From: Fulvivirga ulvae | Lineage (GTDB): Bacteria; Bacteroidota; Bacteroidia; Cytophagales; Cyclobacteriaceae | Length of the DNA stretch: 64,000 nucleotides | Direction of reading: 5' to 3' | NCBI RefSeq assembly: GCF_021389975.1 | Contig: NZ_CP089981.1 | Location: 186,001-250,000 of the forward strand | Shown here: piece by piece, positions 9,279 to 17,115 of the stretch | Position numbering within the stretch: the stretch's first letter is position 1 | How the letters are laid out: every line of letters starts with the position of its first letter | Made by a program: the position numbers and the translations under genes | Notes under the pieces: model-generated | Told to the model about the DNA's origin: nothing | Database searches by the model: none | What the model saw: the letters and a program-made list of their open reading frames with translations, nothing else

Positions 9279-10121
9279 ATGCCATTTAATATTGACGAGT
9301 ATCAGAAAACACTTTTTCCCTATGCCTATAATATTTTGGGAAGTGCCGAAGATGCAAAAGATGTCATACAGGACACCATGATCAAGTGGCAAAGTGTAGA
9401 CCATGGCAAGGTTGAAAATCAAAAATCTTATCTCATCAGATCGGTCATTAATGGCGCCATCAACTTCAAGGGCAAACAAAAAGAAAGGCTCTCCGACTAC
9501 CCCGGGGAATGGCTGCCTGAACCGGTGTACCTGGAAACGGAGATGGACCGCAGGCATATTCTCTCTTATTCATTACTGGTTTTACTTGAGCAATTAACAG
9601 CAAAAGAAAGAGCCGTTTTCATTTTGAAGGAGTCATTCGATTTCAGTCATGCAGAAATATCTGAGCTACTAAACATTTCTATTGAAAATTGTCGTCAGAT
9701 ATTCAAAAGGTCAAAACAAAGGCTAAACCCAACAGCAGTACCTCATACGGGAAAGGACGAAGCTAAACTGAAACAGTTTGTAGAAGTTATGTTAAACGGC
9801 AACGCTGAGGCTTTACAGCAGATGCTCACCAACGACATTAAGGCCGTATCCGATGGAGGAAAAGAAGCTTCGGCGGCAAGAAAAACCATTTTTGGCCCTG
9901 AGAATGTCAGAAAATTACTGCTTGGGATTTTCGAAAAGTTCTTCAAAGGCTCAGAGATTGAGATAAGCTATACCACGCTGAATCACCAGCCTGCCCTTTT
10001 ATACACCGAAGGTAATACCATTCATCTTTGCCAGGTATTGCAGCTCGATGAGTCCGGAAATATTGAGAACATCTACTTTATAAGAAATCCTGAAAAGCTA
10101 AAGAACCTGATCCGCGCATAA
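9279..10121 (+). CDS. ECF41-type extracytoplasmic-function sigma factor with C-terminal NTF2/SnoaL-like domain
   Basis: 280 residues. Sigma2 occupies about 5-70 (AYNILGSAEDAKDVIQD, then KSYLIRSVINGAIN). Sigma4 occupies about 95-150 with a helix-turn-helix (SHAEISELLNISIENCRQIF). An NTF2-like domain fills 165-280. Three ECF41 signatures are visible: WLPEP in the sigma2-sigma4 linker (residues 78-82), DGGK (192-195, canonical DGGGK) and NPEKL (270-274, canonical NPDKL). In characterised ECF41 proteins the C-terminal domain, not a separate anti-sigma factor, controls activity. The next gene encodes an AhpD/CMD-like oxidoreductase, the standard ECF41 partner, and is preceded by an ECF41-type promoter. 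Confidence 0.95.
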   Translation: MPFNIDEYQKTLFPYAYNILGSAEDAKDVIQDTMIKWQSVDHGKVENQKSYLIRSVINGAINFKGKQKERLSDYPGEWLPEPVYLETEMDRRHILSYSLLVLLEQLTAKERAVFILKESFDFSHAEISELLNISIENCRQIFKRSKQRLNPTAVPHTGKDEAKLKQFVEVMLNGNAEALQQMLTNDIKAVSDGGKEASAARKTIFGPENVRKLLLGIFEKFFKGSEIEISYTTLNHQPALLYTEGNTIHLCQVLQLDESGNIENIYFIRNPEKLKNLIRA

Positions 10122-10145
10122 CTTTTTCAAAAAAACCGAAAAATA

Positions 10146-10172
10146 TGTCACGCGCTCCTTCGATTTTCTGTC
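10146..10172 (+). promoter_or_regulatory. Predicted ECF41 sigma-dependent promoter
   Basis: TGTCACG (10146-10152), 16 bp, TGTC (10169-10172). The published ECF41 consensus is TGTCACA-N16-CGTC, so the -35 differs at one position, the spacer is exact and the -10 differs at one position. It lies 44 bp before the ATG of the CMD-domain gene and 25 bp after the sigma gene stop, as expected for the autoregulated target of this sigma factor. Confidence 0.75.
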
Positions 10173-10215
10173 ATATCCATGAAATCACTTTTAAAATCTA
10201 AAAATCATATAAATC

Positions 10216-10671
10216 ATGGAAAGAATTTCGTATCAGGAATTGCCGCAGGGTGTTTTTACCGGGATGTTAAAAACTGAGGAGCATTTACGTCAATGTGGAA
10301 TAAGCACTAAAGAGCTGGAGCTTATGCGTTACAGAACTTCGCAGATCAACAACTGTGCTTACTGTCTGGATATGCACTTTAAAGAGGCTACCCATGCAGG
10401 GGAATCGCCTCTCAGGCTATATTCAGTTTCTGCCTGGCGTGAGACACCGTACTACTCTGAAAGGGAACAAGCCATGCTGGCTTTGGCTGAAGCATTGACA
10501 CTGCTGCCAGAGAAAGGGGTACATGAAGACTTGTATGAGGAACTTCGTAAACACTTTTCAAAAGAAGAGATTGCGAACTTAACCCTGGCAGTTGCTCAGA
10601 TCAATGCATGGAACAGGGTGGCTACCTGCTTCAGGTTTACTCCAGGAAATTACAAAGTAGGACAACATTAA
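10216..10671 (+). CDS. Carboxymuconolactone decarboxylase / AhpD-like family protein
   Basis: 151 residues, the usual single-CMD-domain length. The redox motif NNCAYCLDMH is present, with Cys47, Cys50 and His54, followed by the helical region (REQAMLALAEALTLLP; EEIANLTLAVAQINAWNRV). Family members of this type are peroxidase-like or alkylhydroperoxidase D-like proteins. The CxxC...H arrangement supports a thiol redox function rather than decarboxylation. It is the presumed direct target of the adjacent ECF41 sigma factor. A hairpin shared with the convergent gene ends transcription. Confidence 0.92.
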   Translation: MERISYQELPQGVFTGMLKTEEHLRQCGISTKELELMRYRTSQINNCAYCLDMHFKEATHAGESPLRLYSVSAWRETPYYSEREQAMLALAEALTLLPEKGVHEDLYEELRKHFSKEEIANLTLAVAQINAWNRVATCFRFTPGNYKVGQH

Positions 10672-10683
10672 AAAAAGAGTCTG

Positions 10684-10718
10684 AAAGAGTGCCCTGGAAA
10701 TATTACCTGGCACTCTTT
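10684..10718. terminator. Bidirectional hairpin between convergent CMD and small-protein genes
   Basis: Perfect 10-bp stem AAAGAGTGCC / GGCACTCTTT (10684-10693 and 10709-10718) with a 15-nt loop. T-rich downstream on the plus strand, and a 7-A run at 10671-10677 gives a U-tract for the minus strand. Confidence 0.75.
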
Positions 10719-10726
10719 CATTTTCC

Positions 10727-11098
10727 TTAGCAGGTATCGTTTTGAGGATTATCAAAAAGGTCACTTTCATCTTCTCCTCGTCTTGGGTTAAGACACTGAA
10801 AGTCCTTTTCCACCAAAATATACAGCTTATCCCCTTCGTTCAATGGCTGTTCTGCATCAAATCCCACCTGATTGGTGTTTACCCATTTTTCAGAAATCTC
10901 CGAGGGTATATTGACCATGATAAAATCAGCATCATAGCTGGCGGTAACCTCAGGCTGATCCGTCACCTGCAGTGTATAAATGAGTTTACGGGGACCGAAG
11001 TCAATACTATCACTGGTCCTGCCTTCATTCTTCAATTCTTCAACTTCACTCTGCGAGAGCCTAAACCTCAGTGTATTGCCCTTAATTCTTATTTTCAT
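10727..11098 (-). CDS. Small conserved protein (DUF7009-like) linked to fdhD
   Basis: 123 residues beginning MKIRIKGNTLRFRLSQSEVEEL, a beta-strand then helix opening that I associate with a small conserved family of Bacteroidota often found near molybdenum or formate genes. The middle is beta-rich (FGPRKLIYTLQVTD, DADFIMVNIP) and the acidic tail ends CLNPRRGEDESDLFDN with two Cys residues. No enzyme motif is visible. It overlaps the end of fdhD by 17 nt, so it is the last gene of the fhs-fdhD unit. Its role in formate or molybdopterin metabolism is inferred only from context. Confidence 0.75.
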   Translation of the reverse strand: MKIRIKGNTLRFRLSQSEVEELKNEGRTSDSIDFGPRKLIYTLQVTDQPEVTASYDADFIMVNIPSEISEKWVNTNQVGFDAEQPLNEGDKLYILVEKDFQCLNPRRGEDESDLFDNPQNDTC

Positions 11099-11930
11099 AG
11101 GTCAGTCTTTCTCTTCCACAATATACATTAAAGCTTTGGTTTCTGACAAACCCCAGTAAGGTCATATTAAAATCTTCTGCCAGGGCCACCGCCAGACTTG
11201 AGGGCGCTCCAACTGCAGCCATCAAGGGTATGCCCGCCATTAGCGACTTTTGTACCAATTCAAAACTTGCCCTTCCACTTACCAATACAAAGTAATCAGA
11301 CAGGGGCACCATCTGTTTCACCAAAGCCGCCCCTACAAGTTTATCAAGGGCATTGTGCCTGCCAACATCTTCTCTCATGATGATCAGATCTCCTTTTTCA
11401 TTAAATAGCCCGGCAGCATGTAAGCCTCCGGTGTATTCAAATACCTGCTGTTCATGGCGCAGCGTGGCCGGAGCCTGGTGAATAATATTTTCATCAATCC
11501 GCAGATCAGAATTCAATACCGGACAACCGGTTTTTACTGCATCTATTGATGTTTTACTGCACACACCACAGCTGGATGAGGTGTAAAAATGTCTCTCAAT
11601 CTTTTTAAAATCGATTTTCACGGCCGGTGACAGTTCCACACGCACCACATTTTCCCGTTCTTCCTGTTTGCCGGCATCATAGCAATAGCGGATGCTTACT
11701 ACTTCATCATGATCGGATATAATATTTTCAGTAAACAGAAAACCCAGCGCCAGCTCAAAATCATGTCCGGGCGTCCTCATTGTAACCGAGATGCTACGTT
11801 GCTCCCGTTGGCTTTCTTCCCCAAACCCTATCCGAATCTCAAGCGGCTCTTCAACAGCTATCAGGTCCGGCTTCAATTCTGGAGTACCCTCCCCTATCTT
11901 TAGTATTTCTGCTTTACCTACCCTGTTCAT
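11082..11930 (-). CDS. fdhD: FdhD, formate dehydrogenase accessory sulfurtransferase
   Basis: 282 residues, the normal family length. The active-site motif SSCGVC (Cys121 and Cys124) and the conserved REDVGRHNALDKL segment near 190-200 are both present, as is the C-terminal GFVRNQSFNVYCG. FdhD transfers sulfur from a cysteine desulfurase to the molybdenum cofactor of formate dehydrogenase in the cytoplasm. No formate dehydrogenase subunit is encoded in this window. The gene is 44 bp downstream of formate-tetrahydrofolate ligase on the same strand, suggesting a formate-related operon. Confidence 0.95.
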   Translation of the reverse strand: MNRVGKAEILKIGEGTPELKPDLIAVEEPLEIRIGFGEESQREQRSISVTMRTPGHDFELALGFLFTENIISDHDEVVSIRYCYDAGKQEERENVVRVELSPAVKIDFKKIERHFYTSSSCGVCSKTSIDAVKTGCPVLNSDLRIDENIIHQAPATLRHEQQVFEYTGGLHAAGLFNEKGDLIIMREDVGRHNALDKLVGAALVKQMVPLSDYFVLVSGRASFELVQKSLMAGIPLMAAVGAPSSLAVALAEDFNMTLLGFVRNQSFNVYCGRERLTYENKN

Positions 11931-11974
11931 TACGGCTATCTCGCTTTTACTACAGGCCTCACCAGCTAAAAGTT

Positions 11975-13669
11975 TTAGCTTAACCCGGTGATCTTACCAT
12001 TATTGTCTATATCCATACCCTCGGCTGCAGGTAGTGCCGGTAGTCCCGGCATGCGCAACATATTGCCTGTTACAGGTATGCAAAACCCTGCTCCTGCCGC
12101 AATTTCTATTTCCCTTACCGTAAGCGTAAAGTTTTCCGGCCGGCCGAGCCACTTAGGATCATCGCTAAATGAGTTTTGTGTTTTGGCTATACAAATAGGT
12201 TTATCATTCAGCCCTATTCTCTCAATTTTCTTCAGATTCTGCTTTGCTTTAGGCAAAAATTCCACATCACGGGCGCCATAGATCTTTCGTGCCACCGCCT
12301 CGATCTTCTCCTTCACGCTCCAGCTCCAGTCGTAGACGGGTTTATATTTTCCTTTAAATGACTCCACCGATGCCACAACCTGCTCTGCCAATGCTTTGGT
12401 ACCTTCTCCTCCATACTCCCAGCCTTCGCACAGGGCAACACGGATCCCCAAAGCTTCACAACGCTGCTTTACAATATTGATCTCTTCATCAGTATCGCTG
12501 ATAAATCTGTTGATGGCAACTACAGCCGGCACTCCATATATTTTAGTGTTTTCAAGGTGCTTTTCAAGGTTAAGCAAGCCCTTGGACAGGCTGACGGTAT
12601 CCGGCTCCTTTAAGGTTGCCAGCGGGTGGCCTCCATGATATTTCAATGCACGTATGGTAGCTACTACCACTATGGTTTTGGGAGAAAGCCCTGAATAACC
12701 ACATTTGATATTCAGAAATTTCTCAGCACCCAGATCCGCACCGAAGCCGGCTTCGGTTACCACATAGTCTGATAAGGACATACCCATTTTAGTAGCTATC
12801 ACAGAATTTGTACCTTGTGCTATATTGGCAAAAGGCCCCCCATGGAGAATAGCCGGGTTACCTTCAAGGGTCTGAACCAGGTTAGGCTTAATGGCGTCTT
12901 TCAACAAAACGGCCATTGCCCCTTCAGCCTTAATATCTCTGGCAAACACGGCCTCTCCTGCATAGGTATCTCCAATATATATGTTACCGATCTTAGCCTT
13001 CAGGTCATCCATGTCCTTTGCCAGGCACAGTATTGCCATTATTTCGGAGGCTGCTGTAATGTTAAAACCTGTTTCCTGCATCATGCCTCCTGCCTTGCCT
13101 CCCATGCCGGTGACTATATTGCGCAACGACCGGTCGTTCATATCCATCACTCGTTTCCACTCCACTGTACGCGGATCAATACCCAGATTGTTTTTGGAAT
13201 TTTGAATATTGTTGTCAATCATAGCTGCCAGCAAATTGTTGGCCTTTTCTATAGCTGCAAAATCACCCGTAAAATGAAGGTTAATATCCTCCATAGGTAC
13301 AACCTGGGAGTAACCTCCTCCGGCGGCACCACCTTTCATACCAAATACAGGGCCAAGCGATGGCTCCCGAAGCACCACTGTAGTTGACTTACCTATTTGG
13401 TTCAAACCTTCGGTTAATCCAATGGAAGTAGTGGTTTTACCCTCACCAGCCGGAGTAGGCGTCATGGCAGTGACCAGTATAAGGTTGCTCTGGGCAACTT
13501 TCTTTTCATCGATCAGGTCCAAAGGCAGTTTTGCTTTATATTTGCCATACATCTCCAGGCTATCTTCAGCTATTCCTACTGACGCCGCTATATCACGAAT
13601 ATGACGGAGATCTGCTGATTGGGCTATTTCAAGGTCGGTTCCGGGCTTTCTTTTTACAGAAGTACTCAT
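11975..13669 (-). CDS. fhs: Formate-tetrahydrofolate ligase
   Basis: 564 residues from the ATG at 13669, close to the usual 555-560. The nucleotide-binding loop TPAGEGKTTT is at residues 72-81, followed by REPSLGPVFGMKGGAAGGG. The enzyme converts formate, THF and ATP to 10-formyl-THF for purine and one-carbon metabolism. The frame stays open to a TTG at 13705, but a TAAATTTG promoter box covers 13703-13710, so the internal ATG is the likely start. It is the first gene of the unit fhs-fdhD-small protein. Confidence 0.96.
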   Translation of the reverse strand: MSTSVKRKPGTDLEIAQSADLRHIRDIAASVGIAEDSLEMYGKYKAKLPLDLIDEKKVAQSNLILVTAMTPTPAGEGKTTTSIGLTEGLNQIGKSTTVVLREPSLGPVFGMKGGAAGGGYSQVVPMEDINLHFTGDFAAIEKANNLLAAMIDNNIQNSKNNLGIDPRTVEWKRVMDMNDRSLRNIVTGMGGKAGGMMQETGFNITAASEIMAILCLAKDMDDLKAKIGNIYIGDTYAGEAVFARDIKAEGAMAVLLKDAIKPNLVQTLEGNPAILHGGPFANIAQGTNSVIATKMGMSLSDYVVTEAGFGADLGAEKFLNIKCGYSGLSPKTIVVVATIRALKYHGGHPLATLKEPDTVSLSKGLLNLEKHLENTKIYGVPAVVAINRFISDTDEEINIVKQRCEALGIRVALCEGWEYGGEGTKALAEQVVASVESFKGKYKPVYDWSWSVKEKIEAVARKIYGARDVEFLPKAKQNLKKIERIGLNDKPICIAKTQNSFSDDPKWLGRPENFTLTVREIEIAAGAGFCIPVTGNMLRMPGLPALPAAEGMDIDNNGKITGLS

Positions 13670-13702
13670 TTCTTTTTGTTCTTTATTTGGCTTACTAATA
13701 TT

Positions 13703-13710
13703 CAAATTTA
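13703..13710 (-). promoter_or_regulatory. -7 box TAAATTTG of fhs
   Basis: Reverse-strand exact match to TAnnTTTG, 33 nt before the ATG at 13669. It excludes the upstream in-frame TTG as a translation start if used. Confidence 0.55.
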
Positions 13711-13880
13711 ACAGGGTAATCGGAAACCATATTATTTTTCAGGGTGTATTTAACTGACTTTTTACCAGCCCGCTACATAACACAACCGATTAAGTTACCT
13801 CAAACATCAAAGTTTAACTGAAGTAGCAATGGCAGGATTTGTTGTTTTTAATTACATCACCATAGTTAGAGGCAGCTTTT

Positions 13881-13888
13881 TATATTTG
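13881..13888 (+). promoter_or_regulatory. -7 box TATATTTG directly before the trmN6-like start
   Basis: Exact TAnnTTTG match ending 4 nt before the GTG at 13893. If used, the mRNA would begin at or next to the start codon (leaderless). Confidence 0.6.
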
Positions 13889-13892
13889 TAAT

Positions 13893-14612
13893 GTGAAAAG
13901 AAGAAAGGGACAATTCGATTTCAAGCAGTTTAGTATCAGACAGGAGTTCAGTGCTATGAAGGTAGGGACTGATGGAGTGCTGTTAGGAGCCTGGGCCAAC
14001 ATTGCAGGCTCAGCAAGGATTCTGGACATTGGCACCGGTACCGGATTAATTGCCCTGATGTTAGCCCAGCGGAATCCTAGTGCTGTTATTGATTCCATTG
14101 AAATTGATAAGGAATCTGCAATAGAGGCATCAGGCAATGTAAGCCGTAGTCCCTGGGCAGACAGGGTAAAGGTGCTTCATGAGAGTATTCAAAACTTCAG
14201 CAGTGACACATCGGCTACCTACGACCTTATAGTCTCCAATCCGCCATTCTTCAATGCGGGTACACCCTCACCAGCTGCCGGCAGGCACCAGGCCAGGCAT
14301 ACCAGTCAGCTATCTCAACGGGATCTTGTGCTGGCTACTGCAAAACTACTTTCAAACCACGGCAGGTTTTGTGTTATCCTGCCAGTCACTGAGAGTGAGC
14401 AATTTATTAGTACAGCTGCGGGCAGCAAATTATGGCCGGGCCGTAAAACTATCTTTTTTCCTAAAGCCCGCAAGCACGCTGAACGCCACCTGATCGAATT
14501 CTCCAGAAAAAATACTGCTTACAAAGAAGACCGGCTGGTTCAGTACGATGAGCATGGTGAATGGACCGATGATTATAAAAACCTGACAAGGGATTTTCAT
14601 ATTAAGCTATGA
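13893..14612 (+). CDS. tRNA1(Val) (adenine-37-N6)-methyltransferase-like protein
   Basis: 239 residues from a GTG. The N-terminus FDFKQFSIRQEFSAMKVGTDGVLLGAWA is the conserved TrmN6/YfiC opening (split here by commas: FDFKQFSIRQ, then AMKVGTDGVLLGAW), so the GTG at 13893 is preferred over any later ATG. SAM-binding motif I is ILDIGTGTGLIAL near 48-60. The catalytic NPPF is at 116-119, as in N6-adenine methyltransferases. It is expected to methylate A37 of a tRNA in the cytoplasm. A promoter box ends 4 nt before the start. Confidence 0.88.
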   Translation: MKRRKGQFDFKQFSIRQEFSAMKVGTDGVLLGAWANIAGSARILDIGTGTGLIALMLAQRNPSAVIDSIEIDKESAIEASGNVSRSPWADRVKVLHESIQNFSSDTSATYDLIVSNPPFFNAGTPSPAAGRHQARHTSQLSQRDLVLATAKLLSNHGRFCVILPVTESEQFISTAAGSKLWPGRKTIFFPKARKHAERHLIEFSRKNTAYKEDRLVQYDEHGEWTDDYKNLTRDFHIKL

Positions 14613-14975
14613 CAGGTAAAGGGCCGACTGCCACCATATACAGTCTTTTAATCCGAGATAAAAAAAACACTGTTGTCACTGGACAATATAAGGCAACTGA
14701 ACGCAGCGGTTTCTAATAAAAATTTGAAGATGACAGGCCACACGACTTCTAAAAAAGGAACATTAATTAAATAATTAATTGTATTTCAGTTAATTACAAT
14801 TAAAACCATTTGAATGTTACCTAAAAATAAACAATAACCCTATCATTAGCATTAATCGATGAGTTCTACTATCTTTATAACGATATTTGGGCCTCATTGA
14901 TATAGCGAGGGCCACTTTAGCCTCTGCTACTTCCTGACACTCAAACATCGTGTTTTTAATTAATTATTATTTCCA
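14613..14975. other. 363-bp AT-rich intergenic region upstream of the RRM gene
   Basis: No coding frame. It holds AT-rich palindromes, notably ATTAATTA-aa-TAATTAAT at 14762-14779, and TTAATTAATTA just before the RRM start. A GGCC-containing weak stem lies around 14890-14930. It probably provides the promoter and a long 5' leader for the RNA-binding protein, whose relatives are often cold-regulated, but no exact TAnnTTTG box is present. Confidence 0.45.
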
Positions 14976-15230
14976 ATGAACATTTTTGTAGCAAAGCTAA
15001 ACTACCGAACCACCAGCGAAGAACTCCAAAGACAATTTGAAGCATTTGGTGAAGTCACTTCTGCCAAAGTTATTTTTGACAGAGAAACACAACGATCTAA
15101 AGGTTTTGGATTTGTTGAAATGCCTGACGATGATGCAGCCAGAGAGGCCATCCAGTCACTCAACGAAACAGAATTTGACGGACGAACTATCGTTGTTAAA
15201 GAAGCGAGACCGAAGACTGAAAGTTATTAA
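14976..15230 (+). CDS. Single-RRM RNA-binding protein
   Basis: 84 residues made of one RRM. RNP2 is NIFVAKL (residues 2-8) and RNP1 is KGFGFVEM (about 47-54), preceded by GEVTSAKVIFDRETQRS. Bacterial proteins of this type bind single-stranded RNA and are often induced by cold. No C-terminal Gly-rich tail is present. It is monocistronic: a 360-bp leader region precedes it and a strong terminator follows 24 bp after the stop. Confidence 0.95.
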   Translation: MNIFVAKLNYRTTSEELQRQFEAFGEVTSAKVIFDRETQRSKGFGFVEMPDDDAAREAIQSLNETEFDGRTIVVKEARPKTESY

Positions 15231-15253
15231 TCGATAATAAATGTCAGTGTTAC

Positions 15254-15286
15254 AAAACCACCTTAAATTATTTTGAGGTGGTTTTT
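15254..15286 (+). terminator. Rho-independent terminator of the RRM gene
   Basis: 10-bp stem AAAACCACCT / AGGTGGTTTT (15254-15263 and 15276-15285) with a 12-nt loop; the right arm runs into TTTTTT. Confidence 0.9.
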
Positions 15287-15845
15287 TATTGAACTTTGTA
15301 GATGTCGCGCCTGTGATATTAGATATCATTACTGATTTAAGCAATTCATCAGATGGCCACAACCTACCTATGATTAAGTGCATTTCTTGCAAGTGTGAAC
15401 TGCTTTTGTACCAAAAAGCCGCAGGGTCAAAGTCCCCTCCTAGCGTCGGAGAGGGCATTCCGCCAGCGCTAACCTACATACCTTGCCGGGTAAGAGCATG
15501 TGCGCAGAAACATTATAACTGATGTTTGAAGATACTACCTTTGTCAGTACCGCTGAATAGTTCTGCTTTACCAACTTTTGGAAGTTTAGTAAAGCCGCTG
15601 CTTGGTACTGTAAACTGCTGTTCTAAACCAATTTACCCCAATCAGAAAGATGAGCGGTGTTTTTTGCGATTCACATTTCACGCCAGACATGGTCACTCCC
15701 TTTAAATTCATGCATCTTCAGTCATCTGATGAGTAGCTGAGTAGATAAATACAGGCTGATCCATAGCCTTCCTGATATAAGTAAACCCATCAGACGACTG
15801 GACACAGGAACAGGTAAGTTGAAAATATTATAAAAAAAATATTTC
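15287..15845. other. Long gene-free stretch between the RRM terminator and yceI
   Basis: About 560 bp with no supported gene. It holds one copy of the GCTTTACYAA repeat (15565-15595). It also holds a GC-richer patch at 15420-15470 whose reverse complement (GAATGCCCTCTCCGACGC, 15443-15460) matches 17 of 18 bases at 39171-39188. It looks like repeat-derived or decayed sequence. Confidence 0.5.
15565..15595. repeat. Dispersed GCTTTACYAA inverted repeat, copy 1
   Basis: GCTTTACCAACTT...AAGTTTAGTAAAGC, imperfect arms with a 4-nt centre. Related copies are at 30484, 38873 and 45501. Confidence 0.65.
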
Positions 15846-15871
15846 AATGTTTAAACATTATTGTTTTAACA
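15846..15871. promoter_or_regulatory. Palindromic operator candidate upstream of yceI-marR
   Basis: Perfect 14-bp palindrome AATGTTTAAACATT (15846-15859) followed, 14 bp centre to centre, by the near-palindrome TGTTTTAACA (15862-15871). Both precede the -7 box at 15877 and cover the -33 region, the expected place for a repressor. The MarR protein encoded after yceI is the obvious candidate ligand. Confidence 0.6.
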
Positions 15872-15876
15872 TCGTT

Positions 15877-15884
15877 TATATTTG
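15877..15884 (+). promoter_or_regulatory. -7 box TATATTTG of yceI
   Basis: Exact TAnnTTTG match, 34 bp before the ATG at 15919 and immediately downstream of the palindromic operator candidate. Confidence 0.65.
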
Positions 15885-15918
15885 CATCAACAAATTGAAA
15901 TCACTAAAAATTAAAATC

Positions 15919-16497
15919 ATGAAAAAAGTAAGTCTTTTATCAGCCTTAGTACTAGCTGCTGGTATGTCATTTGCCCAAACTAATTGGGGAATTGATGCAG
16001 CACATTCAAACATCGGCTTTACTGTAAGCCATATGGTAATTTCTGAAACGGAAGGAAATTTCAAAGAATTTGATGCTACAGTGACTAGCAGCAAAGAAGA
16101 TTTTGACGGAGCAGCAGTTGTATTTACAGCAAAGGTTGCCTCTATTGATACCGACAATCAAAAAAGGGATGAGCATTTGAAGGGAGAAGATTTTTTCAAT
16201 GCGGAAAAATATCCTGAAATCAAATTTGACGGAAAAATCAAAAAATCAGGTTCAAAGTACCAGTTAGTGGGAGACTTCACCATGAGAGGTGTAACCAAGA
16301 AGGTGACTTTTGATGTTAAATATAATGGAACCGTTAAAGATCCATGGGGAAACATCAAATCAGGATTTAAAATAAACGGTACTGTAAATCGTCAGGAGTA
16401 TGGTTTGAAATGGGGAGCATTAACTGAAGCAGGCGGTGCAGTGGTTGGCGATGAAGTCAATATCATCTGTAATGTTGAGTTACAGAAAAAAGGTTAG
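15919..16497 (+). CDS. YceI-family periplasmic lipid-binding protein
   Basis: 192 residues from the ATG at 15919. The frame is open further upstream, but those codons overlap the promoter and operator region. Residues 1-19 are a signal peptide (ending SFAQ). The mature protein has the lipocalin-like YceI pattern: WGIDAAHSNIGFTVSHM, then KRDEHLKGEDFFNAEKYPEIKF and GDFTMRGVTKKVTFDV. YceI proteins bind polyisoprenoids or amphiphiles in the periplasm. The gene precedes a MarR regulator by 102 bp and has a hairpin terminator, so marR may be partly uncoupled. Confidence 0.95.
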   Translation: MKKVSLLSALVLAAGMSFAQTNWGIDAAHSNIGFTVSHMVISETEGNFKEFDATVTSSKEDFDGAAVVFTAKVASIDTDNQKRDEHLKGEDFFNAEKYPEIKFDGKIKKSGSKYQLVGDFTMRGVTKKVTFDVKYNGTVKDPWGNIKSGFKINGTVNRQEYGLKWGALTEAGGAVVGDEVNIICNVELQKKG

Positions 16498-16503
16498 TAT
16501 CTT

Positions 16504-16531
16504 GGAGGGTTAAAAAGACCCTCCAGCTTTT
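16504..16531 (+). terminator. Hairpin terminator after yceI
   Basis: 7-bp stem GGAGGGT / ACCCTCC (16504-16510 and 16518-16524) followed by AGCTTTT. The short T-run suggests partial termination before marR. Confidence 0.7.
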
Positions 16532-16599
16532 CAACAAACAAAATATGGACTTGGGTATCTCAGGTCCACATTGTCTGTTTCACTTATAGACCGCTGGAG

Positions 16600-17064
16600 A
16601 TGAACCCCTTAGAAATGAAATTTGAAGAAGAAATACAGCAGAAGAAATTCAAAAGTGAGAAACAGAAGGCCACGTTAAACCTGATTTTCACATCCGGGTG
16701 GCTGGTTAATAAACATAAAGAGTTTTTTAAGCCTTTCGGCATTACCAATCAACAATACAATGTGCTCCGCATTTTGCGCGGTCAACACCCTAAATCCATA
16801 TCCACATGTGGCATCAAAGAACGCATGCTGGACAGAAATTCTGACGTTTCAAGAATAGTAGATCGTCTTACTTTGAAAGGTTGGGTGAGCAAGGAAACCT
16901 GCCCTAACGACCGCCGCCTTGTGGATGTTATGATCACCGATGAAGGCCTGACGTTGCTTAAAAAAATGGATATCGCAGTTGACAAACTCGATCATGAAAT
17001 GGGCAATTTGTCAGAAAAAGATGCAGGGCTTCTGAATGAGTTGTTGGATAGGATCAGGGACTAG
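16600..17064 (+). CDS. MarR-family transcriptional regulator
   Basis: 154 residues, normal MarR length. The winged helix is seen in ITNQQYNVLRILRG (about 47-60), the recognition region KERMLDRNSDVSRIVDRLTLKGWV (helix plus start of wing, about 74-97) and the wing CPNDRRLVDVMITDEG. N- and C-terminal helices for dimerisation are present. It sits downstream of yceI on the same strand. The palindrome AATGTTTAAACATT upstream of yceI is a suitable MarR site, so autogenous repression of yceI-marR is inferred. The ligand is unknown. Confidence 0.93.
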   Translation: MNPLEMKFEEEIQQKKFKSEKQKATLNLIFTSGWLVNKHKEFFKPFGITNQQYNVLRILRGQHPKSISTCGIKERMLDRNSDVSRIVDRLTLKGWVSKETCPNDRRLVDVMITDEGLTLLKKMDIAVDKLDHEMGNLSEKDAGLLNELLDRIRD

Positions 17065-17115
17065 CCATATATGTCTGAGACCTAAAAAGAAGCGTCCAAA
17101 ACTAAACAACATAGT

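Noticed and set aside
12815..13387. 190-codon open frame on the plus strand
   Set aside because: Lies wholly antisense to fhs, a high-confidence gene; composition reads as a reverse-frame shadow with no domain.
15847..15918. 24-codon N-terminal extension of YceI
   Set aside because: The extension overlaps the palindrome and -7 box, and the internal ATG at 15919 starts a standard signal peptide.
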